A stretch of DNA of 64,000 nt from Maribacter flavus (GTDB taxonomy: Bacteria; Bacteroidota; Bacteroidia; Flavobacteriales; Flavobacteriaceae). The stretch lies in assembly GCF_008386635.1 (NCBI RefSeq), contig NZ_VUOE01000001.1, positions 434,001-498,000 on the forward strand, given 5' to 3'. Every line of letters begins with the position of its first letter. The stretch's first letter is position 1. The notes beneath the pieces were generated by a model. The model was not told where the DNA came from, did no database searches, and saw only the letters and a list, made by a program, of their open reading frames with translations. Shown here in pieces: positions 57,725 to 64,000 of the stretch. Made by a program: the position numbers and the translations under genes.

Positions 57725-58438
57725 TCAGTCCTCCTCTTTCCTGTCCACACTTTTTGTGAGCGCCGATGAAATTATTCCTGTTGGAATTGCTACAATACCC
57801 AAACCGATCATCAAAATAAAAAAGGTAAAGATCCTACCGCCCACAGTTATTGGATATACATCGCCGTAGCCAACCGTAGTCAATGTAATTATTGCCCACC
57901 AAAGACTATCAAAGACCGATGAAAAATGCTCTGGTTGGGCCTTGTTCTCAAAATAGTAGATACCAACAGCGGAAAAGTAAATCAGAATAAGGGTGACAAA
58001 AAGAAATAGCAAAATCTCTTCCTTGGCCATGACAATGGCCCTTGTAAAGTGTTTAATCGCCCTATTGTAGCGCATCAATTTGAGCATCCTGAACAAGCGA
58101 AGAAACCGCAAGGCCCTCAAAGATCGCAAATCGATGCCCAATGCAAGGTAAAAAGGGAGAATTGCTAAAAAGTCAATGACACCGTAAAAACTAAATATAA
58201 ATTTGGTCTTTTTATCGGCAACGTATATGCGTAACAAATACTCCAGGGTAAAGACAGTGACACAAAAAACCTCAATGCCACGGAGAAGAATACGGGTTTG
58301 TGGTTCCAAATCAGGTACCGTCTCAAAAGAAAAAGAAATAATGGATACTAAAATTAAAATCTGGATAAAGTAGGCAAAGAATCTGCTCTTGGGATTATCA
58401 TTTAACTCAACAATATTTTTTAAATACCGCTTCATCAA
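57725..58438 (-). CDS. voltage-gated-type potassium channel (ion transporter)
   Basis: 237 residues with six hydrophobic segments and the K+ selectivity filter TTVGYGD (187-193) between S5 and S6. The S4-like helix 105-123 carries regularly spaced Arg (RSLRALRFLRLFRMLKLMR), as in voltage sensors, so a Kv-like channel of the inner membrane is likely. A short charged C-terminus and no RCK or cyclic-nucleotide domain. It starts nine bases after the obg stop. Confidence 0.93.
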   Translation of the reverse strand: MMKRYLKNIVELNDNPKSRFFAYFIQILILVSIISFSFETVPDLEPQTRILLRGIEVFCVTVFTLEYLLRIYVADKKTKFIFSFYGVIDFLAILPFYLALGIDLRSLRALRFLRLFRMLKLMRYNRAIKHFTRAIVMAKEEILLFLFVTLILIYFSAVGIYYFENKAQPEHFSSVFDSLWWAIITLTTVGYGDVYPITVGGRIFTFFILMIGLGIVAIPTGIISSALTKSVDRKEED

Positions 58439-58447
58439 TAATAAATA

Positions 58448-59449
58448 TTAATCATTCAGCATTTGCCAAAGTTTATCCTTTAGTTCCGTAATGCCTATTT
58501 GCGCTACTGACGAGATGAACATGTAGGGAATTCCCCTGAAATCCACATCCAGCTCCTGTTTCATTTCGTCCATCAATTCGGCATCCAACATATCACATTT
58601 GGAAATAACGATCAAACGCTCCTTGTGCAACAATTCCGGATTGTACCGTCGTAATTCATCCAATAAAATCGCATACTCCTGACTGATGTCCTTGCTATCG
58701 GCAGGAATCAAAAACAGCAAAGTGGCATTGCGTTCTATATGTCGCAAGAAATAATGTCCCAGACCTTTTCCCTCCGCGGCACCTTCTATGATTCCCGGAA
58801 TATCGGCCATGACGAAACTCTGAAAGTCACGGTACTCCACGATTCCCAAATTGGGCTTCAGTGTGGTGAACTCATAATCGGCGATTTTGGGTTTTGCCGA
58901 AGTTATTACGGAAAGTAGTGTGGACTTTCCTGCATTTGGAAAGCCTACCAAACCTACATCTGCCAAAATCTTTAATTCCAATAGAAAATACCCCTCCTGC
59001 CCGGGAATCCCCGGCTGGGCATACCTAGGGGTTTGGTTGGTGGATGTCTTAAAATGCCAGTTTCCAAGGCCGCCCATACCGCCTTCCAGGACAATTTTTT
59101 CCTCACCATGTTCGGTAATCTCAAAAAGCACCTCGTCCGTATCCGGGTTTTTGACAACGGTTCCCAAGGGCACGTCTAGAAAAACATCGGCACCATCCGC
59201 CCCTGTACTTCTGCTCTTGCCCCCGTGCTCGCCATGGCCTGCCTTGAAATGCTTCTTGAACTTGAAATTGACCAAAGTCCAAAGATTTTGATTGCCCCTT
59301 ACGATTACATGACCGCCGCGACCACCGTCTCCCCCATCCGGGCCTCCTTTTGCCACATATTTCTCACGGTGTAGGTGCATAGATCCCTTGCCACCGTTTC
59401 CGGAAGCCAAATGCACTTTTACATAGTCTACGAAATTACCTTCGGTCAT
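58448..59449 (-). CDS. obgE: GTPase Obg (CgtA)
   Basis: 333 residues: Gly-rich Obg fold (1-~158, [38 protein letters not shown]) and a G domain with GFPNAGKST (G1), [20 protein letters not shown] (G3) and ISKCDML (G4). Needed for late 50S assembly and the stringent response. It lacks the C-terminal OCT domain of Bacillus Obg, as in many Bacteroidota. First gene of an obg - channel - DUF4136 unit. Confidence 0.97.
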   Translation of the reverse strand: MTEGNFVDYVKVHLASGNGGKGSMHLHREKYVAKGGPDGGDGGRGGHVIVRGNQNLWTLVNFKFKKHFKAGHGEHGGKSRSTGADGADVFLDVPLGTVVKNPDTDEVLFEITEHGEEKIVLEGGMGGLGNWHFKTSTNQTPRYAQPGIPGQEGYFLLELKILADVGLVGFPNAGKSTLLSVITSAKPKIADYEFTTLKPNLGIVEYRDFQSFVMADIPGIIEGAAEGKGLGHYFLRHIERNATLLFLIPADSKDISQEYAILLDELRRYNPELLHKERLIVISKCDMLDAELMDEMKQELDVDFRGIPYMFISSVAQIGITELKDKLWQMLND

Positions 59450-59475
59450 GTTGAATATGGTGTTTTAATCGCCTA

Positions 59476-59483
59476 CAAAGCTA
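59476..59483 (-). promoter_or_regulatory. -7 box of the obg unit (TAGCTTTG)
   Basis: Minus-strand TAGCTTTG is a full match to TAnnTTTG, 26 bases before the obg start codon. The nearest TTG is 23 bases upstream, a little far. Confidence 0.5.
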
Positions 59484-59514
59484 CGCAATTAAGCATGAAC
59501 GACGGGCAATGGGT

Positions 59515-59652
59515 TTATGACAACGGGTCATAAAAGTAATGGAGGTATATTAAATAGGCTAAAGCTATGAGAACGACCGCCAGCATGGAACCGCATCCAA
59601 TAATAAAACAGCTCTTTAAGGCATCCTTGGGCCTTATCACCTCCTCTGCCAT
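59515..59652 (-). CDS. 45-residue single-helix membrane protein
   Basis: Read directly from the minus strand: MAEEVIRPKDALKSCFIIGC, then a hydrophobic stretch (MLAVVLIALAYLIYL) and the end HYFYDPLS. A charged cytosolic N-terminus and one membrane helix. It lies between hpt-adk and obg on the same strand. Not recognised; likely real because the helix is well formed and the frame fills the gap, but no homologues can be checked. Confidence 0.5.
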   Translation of the reverse strand: MAEEVIRPKDALKSCFIIGCGSMLAVVLIALAYLIYLHYFYDPLS

Positions 59653-59706
59653 GGGTTCTATTCGATTTTAAGCCGATTAAACTTCGGCAATTATAACAAT
59701 GTGCGA

Positions 59707-60819
59707 CTATGCTTTTAAGGAATCGATTACCGCTGTTAGGCGTTGGGTAATCTCATCTATAGAACCGATACCGTTCACACTGTGAAATTTATGCTGGTCC
59801 TCGTAATACTCTTTTAAGGGTGCCGTTTTTGAATTGTATTCCTCAAACCGATTTTTGATTTTGCTTACATCCTGATCATCTGATCTACCACTGACCTTGC
59901 CTCTTTCCAACAACCGTTCAATAAGAATGTCATCGTTGGCCTCCAGGGCAATGGTGGCGTCTATCTTCATATCCTTGGATTCCAAAAAGTTATCCAAGGC
60001 TTCCGCTTGGGCGGTAGTACGTGGAAATCCATCGAAAATGAACCCGTCCGCATCGGGATTCTTATCCACTTCTTCCTCCAACATCTTTATGGTCACTTCA
60101 TCGGGTACCAAATCGCCTTTATCAATGTAGGATTTGGCCAAGGTTCCCAATTCCGTTCCGTTTTTGATGTTGAACCGGAAAACGTCTCCCGTAGAAATAT
60201 GCTTTAAATTATACTTTTCCTTTAAAAATTGAGCTTGTGTGCCCTTGCCCGCTCCCGGTTTGCCGAAGAGTACAAGATTGATCATATGTTTTTGGTTTAA
60301 TTGGTATACTTCCTTAAGGTTCCTTCCTAATTCCTTGTAATCCAGTCCATAGCCCACTATGAATTTATCAGGGATTTCAAGCCCCACATAATCTATGGCA
60401 TATTCGCCATTGTAGACTTCCGCTTTATAAAAAAGACTGGCGATCTTAAATTCCTTCACCTTGGTGTTGCTGAACAAATGCACCAGTTTTTGTAAAGTGC
60501 GTCCGGTATCGATGATATCCTCCAAAATGATGATACTGCGGCCTTCAATATTATCGGGAACGTCTAACAGGGTTTCCACGATCCCGGTTGAGGTAAGCCC
60601 TTGGTAGGAACTTAGTTTTACAAAAGACACTTCGCAAGGATGCGGATACGCCTTTAGAAAATCGGAAACGAACATAAAGGCCCCGTTGAGCACCCCAACA
60701 AAGATGGGGTTTCCATCCTTATAGTCCACGGCAATTTCCTCCGCCATACGCCTTACAGCTCCTTGGATCTGTAATTCGCTGAGGAAAGGTTTGAAAAATT
60801 TGTCGTGTAAGCGTATCAA
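59707..60819 (-). CDS. hypoxanthine phosphoribosyltransferase-adenylate kinase fusion
   Basis: 370 residues with two complete enzymes. Residues 1-~175 are HPRT: PRPP-binding EDIIDTGRT (100-108) and VGVLNGAFMF (41-50); it makes IMP/GMP from hypoxanthine/guanine. Residues 179-370 are adenylate kinase: P-loop GKPGAGKGT (186-194), HISTGDVFR, GFIFDGFPRTTAQA and a short-LID segment (RGKVSGRSDDQD). AMP + ATP give 2 ADP. Met179 stands exactly at the normal Adk start, so a free Adk could also be made by internal initiation. Fusion is known in Flavobacteriia. Divergent from purK. Confidence 0.95.
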   Translation of the reverse strand: MIRLHDKFFKPFLSELQIQGAVRRMAEEIAVDYKDGNPIFVGVLNGAFMFVSDFLKAYPHPCEVSFVKLSSYQGLTSTGIVETLLDVPDNIEGRSIIILEDIIDTGRTLQKLVHLFSNTKVKEFKIASLFYKAEVYNGEYAIDYVGLEIPDKFIVGYGLDYKELGRNLKEVYQLNQKHMINLVLFGKPGAGKGTQAQFLKEKYNLKHISTGDVFRFNIKNGTELGTLAKSYIDKGDLVPDEVTIKMLEEEVDKNPDADGFIFDGFPRTTAQAEALDNFLESKDMKIDATIALEANDDILIERLLERGKVSGRSDDQDVSKIKNRFEEYNSKTAPLKEYYEDQHKFHSVNGIGSIDEITQRLTAVIDSLKA

Positions 60820-60842
60820 TTTTAAAAAATTATCAAGGTTGG

Positions 60843-60850
60843 CAAATATA
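60843..60850 (-). promoter_or_regulatory. -7 box of hpt-adk (TATATTTG)
   Basis: Minus-strand TATATTTG is a full match to TAnnTTTG, 23 bases before the hpt-adk start. No -33 TTG at the standard distance. Confidence 0.45.
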
Positions 60851-60904
60851 GGGTTTTGCCCCGTGTTTTTGAATAATGGGAATCAGGATTCTAAGATTTA
60901 ACCG

Positions 60905-60912
60905 TATTTTTG
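60905..60912 (+). promoter_or_regulatory. -7 box abutting purK (TATTTTTG)
   Basis: TATTTTTG is a full match to TAnnTTTG and ends eight bases before the chosen purK ATG. It lies downstream of the alternative in-frame Met at 60876, which favours the later start. Confidence 0.5.
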
Positions 60913-60920
60913 CCTTCGAT

Positions 60921-62075
60921 ATGAACTATTTTTCTTCCGATTTTAAACTAGGTATTCTTGGCGGAGGCCAATTGGGCAAAATGATGCTCTACGAAACCCG
61001 CAAGTGGGATGTTTGGACCAAGGTATTGGACGCTTCCCCCGAAGCTCCCTGCAATATTTCCTGCAACCAATTTGTACAAGGCGATCTACTTGATTACGAC
61101 ACGGTCTATGATTTTGGCCAAGGTCTGGATGTACTTACCATAGAAATTGAAAATGTAAATCTGGACGCTTTGGAGCGATTGGAAAAAGAGGGGCTAAAGG
61201 TGTTTCCACAACCAAGGGCCCTGCGTATCATTCAAAACAAAGCCAAGCAAAAGCTTTTTTATGTGGACCATGAAATCCCAACGGCTGAATTTCAGCGCTT
61301 TGCCTATTTGAGCGAAATTGAGGACAGTGTCCAAAACGGTGGATTGAAACTGCCTTTTGTATGGAAGGCCGCACAATTTGGCTATGACGGCCAAGGGGTA
61401 AAAGTGGTCAGGACACTATCTGATTTGGAAGGCCTACCCAAAGGCGAATGCATCGCAGAAACCATGATTCCGTTTAAGAACGAACTGGCGGTCATCGTGG
61501 CGCGGAATAACAGCGGGGACATAAAGACCTACCCTGTTGTGGAAATGGAATTTCATCCGGAAGCGAACCAAGTTGAGTATGTTATCTGTCCCGCCAGGAT
61601 TGACGATAAAGTAGCCGCCAAGGCTAGGGAACTTGCCTTAAAGGTAGCTGAAAAAATTGGCTTGACGGGTCTATTGGCCGTTGAGATGTTCCAGACCCAA
61701 GACGATCAAATATTGGTGAACGAAGTGGCCCCAAGACCCCATAATAGTGGGCATTACAGTATTGAAGCTAGTTATACCAACCAGTTTGAACAGCACATTC
61801 GCTGTATCTTGGACCTACCCTTGGGTGCTACGGAAAGTAAAGTGGCTGGAATCATGGTCAATCTAGTGGGTGCGGAAGGGTATACTGGCGATGTGGTATA
61901 CGAAAACATGGAGGAAATTTTAAAGCTAGAAGGGGTGACACCGCACATTTACGGAAAAAAACAAACAAGACCTTTCAGAAAAATGGGCCATGTGACCATT
62001 GTCGATGAAAATATGACCCGAGCAAGACATGTAGCACAGGAGGTAAAGGAAAAAATCAAAGTAATAAGTAAATAA
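60921..62075 (+). CDS. purK: 5-(carboxyamino)imidazole ribonucleotide synthase (PurK)
   Basis: 384 residues from MNYFSSDFKLGILGGGQLGK. An in-frame Met 45 bases upstream would add a non-conserved leader that lies ahead of the probable promoter, so it was not used. ATP-grasp enzyme converting AIR, ATP and bicarbonate to N5-CAIR. Motifs: GILGGGQLGKMM, the ATP-binding KAAQFGYDGQGVK loop, VEMFQTQDDQILVNEVAPRP with Mg2+ ligands and HNSGHYSIEAS. Three bases before purE. Confidence 0.97.
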   Translation: MNYFSSDFKLGILGGGQLGKMMLYETRKWDVWTKVLDASPEAPCNISCNQFVQGDLLDYDTVYDFGQGLDVLTIEIENVNLDALERLEKEGLKVFPQPRALRIIQNKAKQKLFYVDHEIPTAEFQRFAYLSEIEDSVQNGGLKLPFVWKAAQFGYDGQGVKVVRTLSDLEGLPKGECIAETMIPFKNELAVIVARNNSGDIKTYPVVEMEFHPEANQVEYVICPARIDDKVAAKARELALKVAEKIGLTGLLAVEMFQTQDDQILVNEVAPRPHNSGHYSIEASYTNQFEQHIRCILDLPLGATESKVAGIMVNLVGAEGYTGDVVYENMEEILKLEGVTPHIYGKKQTRPFRKMGHVTIVDENMTRARHVAQEVKEKIKVISK

Positions 62076-62078
62076 GTT

Positions 62079-62570
62079 ATGAGTAAAGTAGCCGTAGTAA
62101 TGGGCAGCACCAGCGACCTACCCGTAATGCAGGATGCCATAGACATTTTAAAAGGTTTTGACATAGAGGTGGATGTGGATATTGTATCGGCCCACAGAAC
62201 TCCTGAAAAACTGTTCGACTTTAGTAAAAACGCCCATAAAAACGGATATTCTGTAATTATCGCTGGCGCCGGAGGGGCTGCACATTTACCGGGTATGGTA
62301 GCATCCATGTCGCCGTTACCTGTTATTGGAGTGCCTGTTAAAAGCAGTAACTCCATAGATGGGTGGGATTCCGTTTTGTCCATTCTTCAAATGCCGGGAG
62401 GCGTTCCTGTGGCTACCGTAGCGCTGAACGGGGCCAAAAACGCCGGAATTTTGGCCGCCCAGATTATTGGCAGTTCGGATAAGTGTGTTCTGGATAAAAT
62501 CATCTTTTACAAAGAAGGTTTGAAACAAAAAGTGATTGAGGGGGCTAAGTCGGTTCGCAATGAAAAGTGA
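62079..62570 (+). CDS. purE: N5-carboxyaminoimidazole ribonucleotide mutase (PurE)
   Basis: 163 residues; class I PurE moves the carboxyl group of N5-CAIR to give CAIR in purine synthesis, partnered with PurK. MGSTSDLPVMQDA and SAHRTPEKLFDF (with active-site His) are diagnostic, with GAGGAAHLPGMVAS and LPVIGVPV following. The last codons (AATGAAAAGTGA) are part of a tandem repeat continuing past the stop, so the terminus has been shaped by the repeat. Confidence 0.97.
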   Translation: MSKVAVVMGSTSDLPVMQDAIDILKGFDIEVDVDIVSAHRTPEKLFDFSKNAHKNGYSVIIAGAGGAAHLPGMVASMSPLPVIGVPVKSSNSIDGWDSVLSILQMPGGVPVATVALNGAKNAGILAAQIIGSSDKCVLDKIIFYKEGLKQKVIEGAKSVRNEK

Positions 62571-62632
62571 AAAGTGAACAATGAAAAGTGAACAATGAAA
62601 AGTGAACAGTGGATAGTGGACAGTGAACAATG
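62559..62632. repeat. imperfect tandem repeat of AATGAAAAGTGAAC
   Basis: Two exact head-to-tail copies of the 14-base unit (62580-62593 and 62594-62607), preceded by an 11-base copy (62559-62569) plus AAAAGTGAAC, then degenerate GTGGA/GTGAAC-type repeats. The first copy supplies the purE stop codon. Such strings are common spacer material in flavobacteria. Confidence 0.8.
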
Positions 62633-62696
62633 ATACTTGATAAAATAACTTATTCAAACTCTTAACTCTTAACTCAAGAAAAAATAGCTTACCATC

Positions 62697-64000
62697 ATGT
62701 CGCAATCCCAAACAGAAAAAAACAATCCCCTACTCCAACCATTTGACACCGCACCTTTTTCCAAAATAAAGACCGAACATTTTAAACCCGCCTTTTTACA
62801 GGCAATTAAGGATGCAAAGGCCGAAATAGATGCGATTACGGGCAACACAGAGGAGCCAACGTTTGAAAACACCATTGAGGCCTTGGAATTTGCGGGTCAA
62901 CAATTGGACCGGATTTCCAGTGTTTTTTTCAATCTCAATTCCGCTGAGACAAACGATGATATCCAAAAAATCGCCCAAGAGGTTTCGCCCTTGCTTTCGG
63001 AGTTCAGCAATGACATTACCCTCAACGAAGCCTTGTTCAAAAGAATTAAAGAGGTCTACGGAAAAAAGGACATATTAGGTCTGGATGTGGAACAAAAAAC
63101 CTTGTTGGAAAAAAAATATAAAAATTTCAGCCGCAACGGGGCCAATCTACCAGAAGATAAGAAAAAGCGATTGCGACAGATAGATGCCAAGCTTTCCAAG
63201 CTTACGCTAAAATTTGGTGAGAATGTCCTTGCCGAAACCAACAAATACCAACTATATCTTACGGACAAGGAAGACTTGGATGGGCTGCCCGAAGGTGAAA
63301 AGGAAGCTGCCGCACAATTGGCAATGGCCAAGGGAAAGGATAACGGCTGGATGGTCACCCTGGATTATCCCAGTTACATCCCATTTATGAAATATGCCAA
63401 AAATAGGGAATTGCGAAAGGAACTTTCCATAGCCTTTGGCAGCAAAGGGTTTCATAATGACGCGTTGGACAATCAGGAAAACGTGCTCAAAATTGCCAAT
63501 CTGCGTTTTGAAAGGGCGCAATTGTTGGGCTATAAAACCCATGCACATTTTGTGCTCGAGGAACGTATGGCGGAAAGTCCCCAAAAAGTATATGATTTTC
63601 TAAACGAAATCCTAGAAAAGGCCAAACCCGCCGCAGAAAAGGAGTTCAAACAATTGGCGGATTTTGCCAAAAATCTGGATGGCATTGAGGTACTTGAAAA
63701 ATGGGATGGCAGTTATTATTCCGAAAAGCTGAAACAAAAATTGTTCGATTTGGACGATGAAAAACTAAAGCCCTATTTCAAACTGGAAAATGTTATCGAT
63801 GGAGTTTTCAAGGTCGCTGAAAAACTGTTCGACCTTAATTTTGAAGAGGTAACGGACATCGACAAATATCATGAGGACGTAAAAACATACAGGGTGTATG
63901 ACGGGGACGGTAATTTTATATCGCTCTTTTATGCCGACTTCCATCCAAGACCCGGAAAACGCGGAGGTGCATGGATGACATCCTTTAAATCCCAATGGAA
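62697..64000 (+). CDS. M3 family metallopeptidase (oligopeptidase A/Dcp type), 3' end outside window
   Basis: The first ~434 residues, from MSQSQTEKNNPLLQPFDTAP. The N-terminal helical region has PTFENTIEALEFAGQQLDRI, KKYKNFSRNGANL and GWMVTLDYPSYIPFMKYAKN, all typical of thimet/oligopeptidase A-like peptidases that degrade short peptides. The zinc motif HExxH lies beyond the window edge. No signal peptide, so probably cytosolic. A purE repeat region precedes it. Confidence 0.93.
   Translation, partial: MSQSQTEKNNPLLQPFDTAPFSKIKTEHFKPAFLQAIKDAKAEIDAITGNTEEPTFENTIEALEFAGQQLDRISSVFFNLNSAETNDDIQKIAQEVSPLLSEFSNDITLNEALFKRIKEVYGKKDILGLDVEQKTLLEKKYKNFSRNGANLPEDKKKRLRQIDAKLSKLTLKFGENVLAETNKYQLYLTDKEDLDGLPEGEKEAAAQLAMAKGKDNGWMVTLDYPSYIPFMKYAKNRELRKELSIAFGSKGFHNDALDNQENVLKIANLRFERAQLLGYKTHAHFVLEERMAESPQKVYDFLNEILEKAKPAAEKEFKQLADFAKNLDGIEVLEKWDGSYYSEKLKQKLFDLDDEKLKPYFKLENVIDGVFKVAEKLFDLNFEEVTDIDKYHEDVKTYRVYDGDGNFISLFYADFHPRPGKRGGAWMTSFKSQW

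Noticed and set aside
60876-60920. Upstream in-frame Met of purK
   Set aside because: It lies ahead of a full-match -7 box, and the added residues are not part of the ATP-grasp family start.
62559-62632. CRISPR-like array after purE
   Set aside because: The 14-base units are directly tandem, without unique spacers, and no cas genes are present.

Overview
The window looks like a chromosome segment of a marine-type member of the Flavobacteriaceae (Bacteroidota). The evidence is a SusC/SusD pair, Bacteroidota-type promoters (TTG or TTTG, about 19 bases, then TAnnTTTG), almost no Shine-Dalgarno sequences before strongly expressed genes, secreted proteins whose signal peptides end in SAQ, YAQ or similar, an HPRT-adenylate kinase fusion and a zinc-ligand-poor L36. 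Base composition is moderate and fairly even; one small gene near 45 kb is visibly AT-rich. I saw no tRNA, rRNA, CRISPR array, insertion sequence or prophage.

Region 1 (1-8.1 kb): the tail of an aldehyde dehydrogenase gene, then on the minus strand two guanidine-modifying-fold hydrolases (CtlX and a DDAH/arginine deiminase-like protein), citrate synthase, a glycogen/starch synthase, enolase and carA. Region 2 (8.2-25.6 kb): the complete fused str-S10-spc-alpha ribosomal cluster on the minus strand, rpsL through rplQ, including secY, infA, rpmJ and rpoA but without tuf. It starts at a strong promoter followed at once by a terminator-like hairpin. A 225-base structured gap separates rpsJ from rplC, and a clear terminator follows rplQ.

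Region 3 (25.9-34.6 kb): a SusC/SusD outer-membrane uptake locus with a third, probably surface-exposed lipoprotein and a strong terminator, then a secreted protein of unknown function and a lipoprotein of the PQQ-dependent sugar dehydrogenase fold. Region 4 (34.8-46.6 kb): housekeeping and cell-envelope genes (rlmB, rhomboid protease, rarA, radC, YjjG-type nucleotidase, mpl), a NodB-fold protein with an eroded metal site, an AT-rich orphan, a cupin and an atypical SDR protein.

Region 5 (46.8-57.7 kb): a 2021-residue alpha-2-macroglobulin with thioester motif CNEQ, followed by a Cys-rich membrane-anchored CarboxypepD_reg protein and a transglutaminase-like protein whose start overlaps the preceding stop. 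A LytS/LytTR-type two-component pair converges on them. Region 6 (57.1-64 kb): the obg - K+ channel - DUF4136 transcription unit, a 45-residue membrane peptide, the hpt-adk fusion, purK-purE, and the first two thirds of an M3 peptidase.

No wholly new system is obvious. The best leads are the A2M/Cys-rich anchor/transglutaminase cluster, the two structured leaders in the ribosomal cluster, the metal-site-depleted deacetylase-like protein, -7 boxes that abut start codons (possible leaderless mRNAs), stop-stop overlaps at three convergent gene pairs, and tiny unlisted membrane peptides.
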